Below, one piece after another: positions 1 to 6,958 of a DNA stretch of 35,692 bases. How positions within the stretch are numbered: position 1 is the stretch's first letter; every line of letters begins with the position of its first letter. Made by a program: the position numbers and the translations under genes. This DNA is from an uncultured Bacillota bacterium (GTDB lineage: Bacteria > Bacillota > Clostridia > Oscillospirales > Oscillospiraceae): positions 1 to 35,692 of the forward strand of contig CANSDP010000020.1 in assembly GCA_947645675.1 (NCBI GenBank), read 5' to 3'. The notes under the pieces were generated by a model. That model did not search any database and was not told where the DNA came from. It saw only the letters and a list, made by a program, of their open reading frames with translations.

Positions 1-1
1 G

Positions 2-2980
2 GCTCTGGCCTCCGTTATGCTCATGGGCATGATGGTCGTCGGCTCCAGCGCCGCGGGCTTCCCCGATGTGTCCAACAAGGACAACACCGAGGCCATTTCT
101 GTCCTGAACGCTGTGGGCGTGATGCTCGGCGACGAGGACACCGGCAATTTCCGTCCCGAGGACAACGTCACCCGGAACGAGATGGCCGTCATTCTGGCCA
201 AGCTGATTCTGGGCAGCGACGCTGACAAGTATGTCGGCACCTGCCCCTTCACCGACGTGCCCACCTGGGCGCAGAAGTACGTGGCCGCCTGCTACGACAA
301 CAAGATCGTCGCCGGCCGCACCGAGAGCATCTACGACGGCAGCGCCGTTGTGACCGCTCAGGAGGCCGCCGCCATGGTCCTGCGCGTGCTGGGCTATGAG
401 AAGTTGGAGAGCACCGGCACCAACTGGGCCCAGCCCGTGGTGGCCAAGGCCAACGAGATTCGCCTGTTCAAGGATGTGGGCTCCAGCGCCACCGCTCCTC
501 TGAACCGCAACCAGGTGGCTCAGCTGAGCCTGAACGCCCTGAAGGCCGACGTGGTTGTCTCCGATGTGGAGAAGGACATTGTTGTTGAGGGCGTTGTCAC
601 CATCCCCGGCAAGGTCATCTACAACAAGGTGGAGATCTCCGGCGAGGGCGCCAACAACTACGCTGGCGCCGGCGATGCCGGTCTGGGCTATCAGCAGCTG
701 TGCGAGAAGCTGTACGGCACCGACCTGAAGCTGACCGACGGCGCCCCCGACGCCATGGGCCGTCCCGGCATCCAGTGGAGCTATAAGAACGACTCCATCG
801 GCACCTACGCCAGCGAGGCTGACCGGGTGATCGTGGTCGATAAGGCCCAGACCCTGGCCAAGGAGCTGGAGGACGCCAACAAGAATTGGAAGATGTCCTG
901 GGGCGAAGATGAGACCACCGATGTCAGGCTCAACGGCGGCAAGTATGCCGGCGGCGTGCAGGTGGGCGACGTTGTTGAGGTCTATATGGACAGCGACACC
1001 GCCAACGCTGTGGGCACCGTGGCCATCACCCGCTACTCCATGGACGAGGTCACCGGCGCCATCGCCACTAAGGGCTCCGGCGATGACCTCCAGATCCGCA
1101 TCCCCGGCTTCATCGGCTACACCGACGCCGACAAGGTGAACGGCGACTACGACGCCCTGGAGAAGGACGACATCATCTACTACTACAAGGACAACGACGA
1201 CGTCTACACCTTCTTTAAGGCTGAGTCCTTCGAGGGCACCCCCACCGGCGCCCGCGGCAGCAACCCCCGGAAGCTGGTCATTGACGGCGACCAGTACACC
1301 GAGAACGCCCTCTATACCTTCAATGAAGATTACAACGCTGAGTACACCTTCTACACCGATGCCAACGGCTACCTGATCGCCGCCAAGGAGATCGAGGAGA
1401 CCTCCAGCGACTACGTGGTCATCCAGGAGATCAAGTACGCCCAGGGCACCGGCGGCATCACCGGCTCCGCCGCCGTTGAGGCCCGTCTGGTCCGGATGGA
1501 CGGCACTGTGGAGGTCATTGAAGTCGCTTCCGTCAAGATCGGCAGCACCCTGTACAGTGAGGCTGAACAGTCCAACAAGCTGGTCACTGCCGCTCAGGGC
1601 ACTACTCCTGCGGCTGTCAACACCACTGTTTCCGCCAAGGCCAACAAGGCTTTCTTCACCTACAGCATCAACTCCGACGACGAGTATGAGCTGACCGAGG
1701 TCACCAGCTCCGACGAGGATATCTCCCACGCCGACACTCTCGGCAACGGCAACAACATTGAGCAGGGCAAGGCCAGCATCGCCAGCGTGACCAACGTGGC
1801 CCTGAACCGGAACACCGTGTTTGTGGTCGCCACCGAGAACGGCGGCAAGGAGTTCAAGGTCTACACCGGCATCAACGAGGTGCCCGACATCACCCTTGAC
1901 AGTACAAACGGCAACGGCGCTTACGTGGCCGAGGGCGGCGTCGCCACCCACGTCTATGTCAACGCCTACGCCTCCAGCAGCGTCTCCGGCGATTACGTCT
2001 TTATCATTGACGCCGACAAGACCGGCACCGGCTCCTACAAGGACGGCAACGCCACCAAGTACTACAACACCTACAAGGCCGTTGTGGGCGGCGAGTACAA
2101 GGAGGTCGAGGTTGTCGCCACAAATAAAAGCGGTGCTTTGGGCCCCGATGTGAACTCTCTGGCCGTGGGCCTGTTCACCCCCACCTATGACAGCAACGAC
2201 CGTATCACCAAGCTGGCCGCGAAGAGCGAGGACGTGGCCGCCATCGGCTACAAGCTGGACGCTGGCACCCTGCTCGCCGGCAGCAAAGCTTACACCTGCG
2301 CTGACGACGCTCTGGTCTTCATCATGGACGAGGACGGCAATGTCACCGAGGGCGCGGCCGCTGATCTTGACGAGGACGCGAACGACAACATCTACGTGGT
2401 CAAGACCAACACCACCGACAGCATCGTGGACTTCCTGGTCATCGTGGAGAACCCCGGCGAGACCACCGAGGAGGCCGCTGAGGAGGCCGTTGCGGATATC
2501 GTGGGCAGTATCGAGTGGAATGTCCAGGGTGAACACCAGGGCGATGAGGACGCACCCTATGAGCCCACCGGCACCTTCGCGGTTGACGGCAACACCATCA
2601 CCGCCAGCGGCTACGACACCACGAACATGACGCAGGGCCTGAACGACACCCCGCGCTTCCTGGCCGCTCTGTACAAGGACGGCACCGGCGTGACCGAGAT
2701 CAAGTATAACGGGACCACCTATACATGGAATTCCGACAAGGGGCCCGCCAGCAAGTGGTACAATGGCGACAGCTCCCTGGTCGGTGCTATCGTGACCGAT
2801 ATGCAGAAGAAGCTGGGTGTCACGACTGACGAGGACGGCGCATGGGTCGTGCCCAATACCGGCATTGAGGCTCAGGACGTTGTGATTAAGCTGACCATGA
2901 ACGGTGTGGCCTATGACTACATCATCAAGGTCCCCGAGTTCCCCGCTACTCCCCAGCAGGGCGGCGGCGACGGAAACTAA
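2..2980 (+). CDS. SLH-domain surface (S-layer type) protein, 5' end cut by window edge
   Basis: Large secreted cell-surface protein; 992 residues are visible. The frame is open from base 2, and the first codons match residues 11 onward of the signal peptide of the paralogue at 19912 (ALASVML, then MMVVGSSAA before the mature FPDV), so about ten codons lie off the left edge and the internal ATG at 17 is not the start. Three N-terminal SLH-like segments follow: one at FPDV...NVTRNEMAV, one at CPFTDVP...VVTAQEAAAM, and a weaker third ending in LNRNQVAQLSLNAL. SLH domains bind pyruvylated secondary cell-wall polymer. The other 800 or so residues are acidic, rich in Asp, Asn, Thr and Gly, without a known catalytic motif. 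It shares the block WSYKN-x-x-I-G-x-YA-x-EAD with the paralogue. Surface-layer or adhesin role is inference; family and location are firm. Confidence 0.9.
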   Translation, partial: ALASVMLMGMMVVGSSAAGFPDVSNKDNTEAISVLNAVGVMLGDEDTGNFRPEDNVTRNEMAVILAKLILGSDADKYVGTCPFTDVPTWAQKYVAACYDNKIVAGRTESIYDGSAVVTAQEAAAMVLRVLGYEKLESTGTNWAQPVVAKANEIRLFKDVGSSATAPLNRNQVAQLSLNALKADVVVSDVEKDIVVEGVVTIPGKVIYNKVEISGEGANNYAGAGDAGLGYQQLCEKLYGTDLKLTDGAPDAMGRPGIQWSYKNDSIGTYASEADRVIVVDKAQTLAKELEDANKNWKMSWGEDETTDVRLNGGKYAGGVQVGDVVEVYMDSDTANAVGTVAITRYSMDEVTGAIATKGSGDDLQIRIPGFIGYTDADKVNGDYDALEKDDIIYYYKDNDDVYTFFKAESFEGTPTGARGSNPRKLVIDGDQYTENALYTFNEDYNAEYTFYTDANGYLIAAKEIEETSSDYVVIQEIKYAQGTGGITGSAAVEARLVRMDGTVEVIEVASVKIGSTLYSEAEQSNKLVTAAQGTTPAAVNTTVSAKANKAFFTYSINSDDEYELTEVTSSDEDISHADTLGNGNNIEQGKASIASVTNVALNRNTVFVVATENGGKEFKVYTGINEVPDITLDSTNGNGAYVAEGGVATHVYVNAYASSSVSGDYVFIIDADKTGTGSYKDGNATKYYNTYKAVVGGEYKEVEVVATNKSGALGPDVNSLAVGLFTPTYDSNDRITKLAAKSEDVAAIGYKLDAGTLLAGSKAYTCADDALVFIMDEDGNVTEGAAADLDEDANDNIYVVKTNTTDSIVDFLVIVENPGETTEEAAEEAVADIVGSIEWNVQGEHQGDEDAPYEPTGTFAVDGNTITASGYDTTNMTQGLNDTPRFLAALYKDGTGVTEIKYNGTTYTWNSDKGPASKWYNGDSSLVGAIVTDMQKKLGVTTDEDGAWVVPNTGIEAQDVVIKLTMNGVAYDYIIKVPEFPATPQQGGGDGN

Positions 2981-3021
2981 ATCATCCGTAAACCGTTCGT
3001 AGATTATCTGCGAAAAACGCG

Positions 3022-3045
3022 AGGCCCCCGGATTTCCGGGGGCCT
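3022..3045. terminator. Hairpin terminator between the convergent SLH and fibre-like genes
   Basis: A 10-bp perfect stem AGGCCCCCGG / CCGGGGGCCT with an ATTT loop starts 41 bases after the SLH stop. The T-run is weak on the plus strand; on the minus strand CGCGTTTTTCG follows. It probably serves both convergent genes. Confidence 0.7.
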
Positions 3046-3053
3046 TGCCCTGT

Positions 3054-3536
3054 TCATTTCAGGGCGATGTAGTAATAGACGGTTTTTTCCGTGTTGGTGG
3101 AATAACTGCGAGTGAATGTGCTGGTGTGCTCATACCAGTGGTGAAGACCCACACCACCCGTTTTGACCTCCAGGCAGGTGTATCCCCCCGCCACCACTGG
3201 CAGGCCAGGCAGGGCCAGCCCGCCATGGCAGGTGTTGCTGCCGTTGGAGCTGTCAAAGACGGCTCCGTAGCTGGTAATAATAAACACCGCCTTGGGCGTG
3301 AATCCCAGATTCAGAAAGCGCTCCGCCCTCCCGTCGCCGGTGTAACTGCCTGTAATAATCGCTGGAATCTGCGGCGGCAGCCCCGCCACCGTCTGCGTCA
3401 GAGCACTTAGAGCGCTCTGCTCCGCCTTCCCCGCCAGCGCCGCGTCGATCTTGGCGTTGTCGGCGTTGAAATCGGTCCGCTGGATTTTGTCGTCAGCCTC
3501 CCATTGGTTCAGATTGTAGTTGGTTGTGCGATTCAT
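3054..3536 (-). CDS. Small phage-tail-fibre-like protein, copy 1
   Basis: A 160-residue protein without signal peptide or membrane segment. The start at 3536 is preferred over an ATG 21 bases upstream because GGAGG lies 7 bases before it, and the paralogue at 23533 starts at the same residue. The N-terminus (NRTTNYNLNQWE, then DFNADNAKIDAAL) is the pattern seen at the start of tail-fibre or baseplate-associated proteins in Firmicutes prophages. A short helical stretch and a C-terminal beta-rich domain with YTGDG...LGFTPKAVFII follow, again typical of phage tail tips. No other phage gene is near. It converges on the SLH gene and is paralogous to 23078-23533, which sits in the same place by the second SLH gene. 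The function is unknown; phage ancestry is inferred from motifs only. Confidence 0.72.
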   Translation of the reverse strand: MNRTTNYNLNQWEADDKIQRTDFNADNAKIDAALAGKAEQSALSALTQTVAGLPPQIPAIITGSYTGDGRAERFLNLGFTPKAVFIITSYGAVFDSSNGSNTCHGGLALPGLPVVAGGYTCLEVKTGGVGLHHWYEHTSTFTRSYSTNTEKTVYYYIALK

Positions 3537-3562
3537 GATGTTACCTCCATTTTTCAAGATGT

Positions 3563-3582
3563 GTGGGGGCGCGCCCCTCTAC
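3563..3582. repeat. Short GC palindrome in the leader of fibre-like copy 1
   Basis: Contains the 12-bp palindrome GGGGCGCGCCCC followed by TCTAC, resembling a degenerate end of the GTAGGGGCGG repeat family found at 23556, 24558 and 28570. It lies about 25 bases upstream of the start codon, the same relative place as the full repeat before fibre-like copy 2. Confidence 0.4.
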
Positions 3583-3599
3583 CCCTGGAGGAACTCCCC

Positions 3600-3633
3600 G
3601 AAAAATTGCACGTTTGCATACATTTAATGGAAG
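3600..3633. repeat. 34-bp block conserved upstream of both fibre-like genes, copy 1
   Basis: Read on the plus strand it runs from GAAAAATTGCACGTTTGC to TTTAATGGAAG and is identical over 34 bases to 23662-23695. Similarity continues about 35 bases further, through CATTGC and ATTTTTGGCAT. The core holds an imperfect dyad around TTGCACGTTTGCA. I see no convincing -35/-10 pair on the minus strand. It may be an operator, an unusual promoter or a recombination site. Confidence 0.65.
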
Positions 3634-3663
3634 CTGGGCCCCATTGCACCTATTTTTGGCATG

Positions 3664-3690
3664 AAAAAGCGGCGTTCTGACGAACGCTGC
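3664..3690 (-). terminator. Rho-independent terminator of the sulfatase-maturase gene
   Basis: On the minus strand GCAGCGTTC, loop GTCA, GAACGCCGC, then TTTTTC: a 9-bp stem with one mismatch, 10 bases after the maturase stop codon. Confidence 0.8.
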
Positions 3691-3699
3691 CCGTTATCC

Positions 3700-4806
3700 T
3701 TATATACCAATCATCGCGCCGGCCCGGCGCAGGCGGGGGAGGGCGTAGGCAAAGAATCCGGCGTAGGCCTGACAGTAGTAGCTGCGTCCTTCCAGGCCGG
3801 GCACGCGGTCCCGGCGGCAGCCGTTGCGGCACAGGGGATACCACTGACACCCCTTACACCGCTCCGGTACGTGCCGGGACTCCTCGATGAAGCTAATTTC
3901 CTCCCTGGTCCGGTCCAGCTCGTCCCAGGTGTGCTCCAGAACGTTCCCCAGGCGGTACTGGTCCAGGCCGTAGAAGTCGCAGGGATAGACGGAGCCGTCC
4001 GCCTCCACCAGGTATTGCAGGGAGCAGCACCCCCGCATGGAGCACTGCTCCGGGGCGTGCCCCCGGAGCATCCACACCAGATTGTCAAAATACCGGACCG
4101 ACCAGTACCGGCCCCGCTCCAGCTCCCGGAACCAGAGGTCGAAGAGGTTTTTCAAAAATTCCTCATACTCCTTGGGGGACAGGGAGTAGCTCTCCCCGCC
4201 CCGCTCCGCCTCCAGCGGGTCCAGGCAGGGGATGTATTGCTGGAATCGAAATCCGCCCTTGCACAGGGCCGCGAATACGCTTTGAACGTGCTTGGCCAGG
4301 TACCCGGTCACCACGGTGAGGACGTTGTATTCCACCCCCGCCCGGTCCAGGAGCCGGGCGGCCCGCAGGACCTGGTCGTAGGTCCCCTTTCCCGCCCCGT
4401 CCCGGCGGAAGCGGTCGTGACAGGCCCGGTTCCCATCCAGGGACAGGCCCACCAGAAAGCGGTGCTCCTGGAAAAACCGGCACCAAGCCTCGTCCAGCAG
4501 CGTCCCGTTGGTCTGGATGGCATACCGCGCCGTCAGCCCGCGGGGGAAGGTATTTTGCGCGTGGGATACAAAGTCTCTGTAAAACTCCAGCCCCGCCAGG
4601 GTGGGCTCTCCTCCCTGAAACAAAAATGTAACCGAGCCCTCCGCCGCCCCCGCCGCCTTGCCGATGAGGGTATGGCTCACCTCCTTTGACATCAGCCCGT
4701 AGTTGGGCACCGCCCGGACGCTGGCCTCGTCAGCATAAAAGCAGTAGGAACAGCGCAGGTTACAGCCGCTGGAGGCCGGCTTTAATAAAATACTCAAAGG
4801 GGGCAT
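3700..4806 (-). CDS. Anaerobic sulfatase-maturating enzyme (radical SAM/SPASM)
   Basis: Converts the active-site cysteine or serine of sulfatases into formylglycine, using S-adenosylmethionine and several [4Fe-4S] clusters, in the cytoplasm. Length is 368 residues, usual for the family. The radical SAM triad is C15-x3-C19-x2-C22 (CNLRCSYC, then FYADE). GGEPT and QTNGTLLD motifs follow, and a C-terminal SPASM-type cysteine set (CSMRGCC, YPCDFYG, CKGCQWYPLCRNGC). Start 4806 was chosen because it matches the family N-terminus (MPPLSILLKP) and AGGAGG lies 7 bases upstream; the frame stays open further up but without homology. No sulfatase is adjacent; a Cys-type sulfatase lies at 31325-32677. Other SPASM peptide-modifying enzymes are possible but less likely. 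Confidence 0.88.
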   Translation of the reverse strand: MPPLSILLKPASSGCNLRCSYCFYADEASVRAVPNYGLMSKEVSHTLIGKAAGAAEGSVTFLFQGGEPTLAGLEFYRDFVSHAQNTFPRGLTARYAIQTNGTLLDEAWCRFFQEHRFLVGLSLDGNRACHDRFRRDGAGKGTYDQVLRAARLLDRAGVEYNVLTVVTGYLAKHVQSVFAALCKGGFRFQQYIPCLDPLEAERGGESYSLSPKEYEEFLKNLFDLWFRELERGRYWSVRYFDNLVWMLRGHAPEQCSMRGCCSLQYLVEADGSVYPCDFYGLDQYRLGNVLEHTWDELDRTREEISFIEESRHVPERCKGCQWYPLCRNGCRRDRVPGLEGRSYYCQAYAGFFAYALPRLRRAGAMIGI

Positions 4807-4840
4807 TCCTTCTCCTCCTCGCCTGTGTCTTGTTGAGACT

Positions 4841-4869
4841 ATTATCCCCCCTTTTTTCCGATGTGTCAA
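4841..4869 (-). promoter_or_regulatory. Sigma-A promoter for the maturase gene
   Basis: On the minus strand TTGACA, 17-base spacer, GATAAT, ending 34 bases upstream of the start codon. Confidence 0.7.
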
Positions 4870-4909
4870 TATAATATGGTATGCAGGGCAGGGGTTCGCC
4901 CTTTCTCCC

Positions 4910-4938
4910 TTGTCAAACGGGTCCCGGTGTGATAAAAT
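4910..4938 (+). promoter_or_regulatory. Sigma-A promoter for the GlpP-type gene
   Basis: TTGTCA, 17-base spacer, TAAAAT, 51 bases upstream of the start at 4990. Confidence 0.65.
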
Positions 4939-4989
4939 GTCATAAATACCCGCCGGAGGGCAGATATTGAGAGAGGGGAGCGGATCGTT

Positions 4990-5556
4990 ATGCGGTCTGA
5001 GCTGCATTTGTTCGAGACAAATCCGATCATTGCCGCGGTCAAGGACGAGCGGCAGCTGGAAAGAACCTTTGCCCTGGAGAATGACATCCTGTTTTTCCTG
5101 TTTGGAAACATCTGCACCATCGGCACGCTGGTCCGGAGGGCGAAGGAGGCGGGCAAGCTGGCCTTTGTCCATCTGGACCTCACCCAGGGGCTGTCCAGCA
5201 AGGACGTGGCCGCCGACTTTGTGAAGGAATACGCCCGGGCCGACGGCGTAATCAGTACCCGCCCCGCCCTGCTCTGCCGTGCCAAGACCCTGGGGCTCAT
5301 CACCGTGCTGCGGGTCTTTCTGGTGGACTCCCTGTCCCTGGACAACCTGAACAAGCAGATCGCCGCCTGCGACCCTGATTTAATCGAGATCATGCCCGGC
5401 GTGATGCCCAAGGTAATCCGTCAGGTCTGCCAGACCGTCCGCCGCCCGGTCATCACCGGGGGAATGATCTCCGACAAGGAGGACGTGATCGCCGCCCTCT
5501 CCGCCGGGGCGCTGTGCGTGTCCACCTCCTGCGAGGAGCTTTGGCAGGACGTATAA
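4990..5556 (+). CDS. glpP: Glycerol-3-phosphate-responsive antiterminator, GlpP family
   Basis: GlpP proteins bind mRNA leaders and prevent premature termination of glycerol genes when glycerol-3-phosphate is present. The 188-residue product is full length and shows the family pattern: NPIIAAVKD at the N-terminus, LENDILFFLFGNI, FVHLDL-x-GL with a following ADGVISTR, and the C-terminal TIM-barrel end IEIMPGVMPKVI...PVITGGMI. The start has a purine-rich site (GAGAGGGGAG) upstream. No glycerol kinase, facilitator or dehydrogenase lies next to it, so it may act on targets elsewhere. The RNA target cannot be told from this window. It is divergent from the maturase gene, with separate promoters in the 183-bp gap. 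Confidence 0.85.
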   Translation: MRSELHLFETNPIIAAVKDERQLERTFALENDILFFLFGNICTIGTLVRRAKEAGKLAFVHLDLTQGLSSKDVAADFVKEYARADGVISTRPALLCRAKTLGLITVLRVFLVDSLSLDNLNKQIAACDPDLIEIMPGVMPKVIRQVCQTVRRPVITGGMISDKEDVIAALSAGALCVSTSCEELWQDV

Positions 5557-5591
5557 CAAAACAAAAATTTTAAAAATAGGAAAATTTTATA

Positions 5592-5620
5592 TTGCATTTT
5601 TCACAAAGCTGTGTTATACT
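5592..5620 (+). promoter_or_regulatory. Sigma-A promoter of the Ldh2-type dehydrogenase gene
   Basis: TTGCAT, 17-base spacer, TATACT. The bases CTGTGTTATACT around the -10 recur as CTGTGTTATGCT at the dctP promoter. Confidence 0.75.
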
Positions 5621-5654
5621 TTTTTCACTGACAGAGTTGTGAGATTTGAGTGTG

Positions 5655-5705
5655 ACGACTCCCAGGAAAACTGGGTATCGTTGCGCTCTTTTTTTGCGCG
5701 CAACG
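5655..5705 (+). promoter_or_regulatory. Structured leader with two competing hairpins before the dehydrogenase gene
   Basis: Hairpin 1 pairs ACGA-CT-CCCAG with CTGGG-TA-TCGT around a GAAAA loop (5655-5681) and is followed within a few bases by a seven-T run, like a terminator. Hairpin 2 pairs CGTTGCGC (5679-5686) with GCGCAACG (5698-5705) and takes up the 3' foot of hairpin 1, so the two exclude each other in part. I match it to no known riboswitch class. The role is inference. Confidence 0.45.
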
Positions 5706-5734
5706 TCCCGGAAAGAATGAAAGGAGAACAACTT

Positions 5735-6844
5735 ATGGAGACAAGACCTTATGTAGCATGGGACCTGATGAACGCGTTTATGATCGACGTGTTCAAAGCC
5801 TATGGTGTGCCCGAAGAGGACGCGAAAATCTGTTCCGACGTTCTGCTGGAGTCGGACCGCCGGGGCATTGAGAGCCACGGCTGCAACCGCTTTAAGCCCA
5901 TTTACATCGACCGCATCGTCAATGGCACCCTGCTTCCCAAAACGGAGATCGAGATTCTGAAGGACACCCCCACCACCGTGGTGATGGACGCCCACAACGG
6001 CATGGGCATGGTGGCCAGCTATCGGATGATGGAGATGCTCATCGAGAAGGCCAAGAAGTACGGCATGGCCGGCGGCGCGATCTGCAACTCCACCCACTAC
6101 GGCATCGCGGGCTACTGGACCACCATGGCGGAGAAGGCCGGCATGATCGGCATCAGCGGCACCAACGCCCGCCCCTCTGTGGCCCCCACCTTCGGCGTGG
6201 AGCCCATGATGGGCACCAACCCCTTCACCTTCACCATCCCCACCGATGAGGAGTTCCCCTTCAACTTTGACTGCGCCACCTCCATCGTCCAGAACGGCAA
6301 GATCGAGTTCTATGAGCGCAGCGGCAAGCCCACCCCCGCCGGCCTGGTGGTCACCGACAGCGGCGACACCATGACCGACTCCGGCCAGATTCTGAAGGAC
6401 ATGCGGGCCGGCAAGTGCGCCCTGCTGCCCATCGGCGGCCTGGGCGAGGCCACCGGCGGCTATAAGGGCTACGGCTTCAACACCATCGTGGAGATTTTCT
6501 CCGCCGCTCTGGCCGGCGGCCCCTTCATGAAGGCGCTGAGCGGCAAGGACGCCGACGGCAACAACACCATGTACCGTCTGGGCCACTTCTTCTTCGTCAT
6601 CAACCCCGAGTTCTTCATGGGTCTGGACACCTTCAAGGAGACCTCCGGCGGCATCTGCCGGGGCCTGCGGAACTCCCGGAAGGCCCCCGGTGCCGAGCGC
6701 ATCTACACCGCCGGCGAGAAGGAGTATCTGGCCTGGCAGGACCGTAAGGACAAGGGCGTGCCTGTGGGCGAGTCCATCCAGAAGGAAATGATCGCCCTGC
6801 GGGATCAGCTGAATCTGCCCTATCACTTCCCCTTCGAGGACTAA
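5735..6844 (+). CDS. Malate/L-lactate dehydrogenase family oxidoreductase (Ldh2 type)
   Basis: NAD(P)-dependent oxidation of a 2-hydroxy acid to the 2-oxo acid in the cytoplasm; family members act on malate, lactate, sulfolactate, ureidoglycolate or diketogulonate. The product is 369 residues, slightly longer than the usual 330-360. Family marks include SDRRGIESHGCNR (conserved His region), HNGMGMVASYRMME, STHYGIAGYW, a GTNPFTFTIPT segment and a GGLGEATGGYKGYG loop. The start at 5735 has AGGAG upstream; the open frame reaches 32 codons further up but through the leader hairpins. Malic enzyme lies 114 bp downstream, so malate is an attractive substrate, but two malate enzymes side by side also allow a different hydroxy acid. 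Exact substrate unresolved. Confidence 0.82.
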   Translation: METRPYVAWDLMNAFMIDVFKAYGVPEEDAKICSDVLLESDRRGIESHGCNRFKPIYIDRIVNGTLLPKTEIEILKDTPTTVVMDAHNGMGMVASYRMMEMLIEKAKKYGMAGGAICNSTHYGIAGYWTTMAEKAGMIGISGTNARPSVAPTFGVEPMMGTNPFTFTIPTDEEFPFNFDCATSIVQNGKIEFYERSGKPTPAGLVVTDSGDTMTDSGQILKDMRAGKCALLPIGGLGEATGGYKGYGFNTIVEIFSAALAGGPFMKALSGKDADGNNTMYRLGHFFFVINPEFFMGLDTFKETSGGICRGLRNSRKAPGAERIYTAGEKEYLAWQDRKDKGVPVGESIQKEMIALRDQLNLPYHFPFED

Positions 6845-6854
6845 TAAGATCTAA

Positions 6855-6882
6855 GCGCCCCCGCCCGGCGGGCGGGGGGCGC
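6855..6882 (+). terminator. Strong GC hairpin between the dehydrogenase and malic enzyme genes
   Basis: GCGCCCCCGCCC pairs with GGGCGGGGGGCGC with one bulged base. No T-run follows, so it may be a partial terminator or an mRNA-stabilising stem. A second stem, CCCGTCC-CGA-GGACGGG, stands at 6902-6918 in the malic enzyme leader. Confidence 0.55.
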
Positions 6883-6958
6883 GGGTCCTTACTATGTGCG
6901 CCCCGTCCCGAGGACGGGTAAACGATCCTATTACCTATTATAAATGGAGGAATATAAA

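Noticed and set aside
3054..3536. Prophage
   Set aside because: Only one fibre-like gene is present at each site; no capsid, terminase, lysis or integrase gene is nearby.
3630..3660. Sigma-54 promoter before the fibre-like gene
   Set aside because: The GG to GC spacing is wrong in both copies, and no sigma-54 activator gene is in view.
4807..5172. N-terminal extension of the sulfatase maturase
   Set aside because: The frame is open, but the extension overlaps the divergent promoter and the start of the GlpP-type gene, and homology begins at 4806.
5570..6826. A 418-codon minus-strand frame, with similar ones at 9174-10307, 28650-30119, and on the plus strand at 26005-27669 and 31442-33370
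   Set aside because: All lie opposite well-supported genes, lack ribosome sites and show no recognisable domain.
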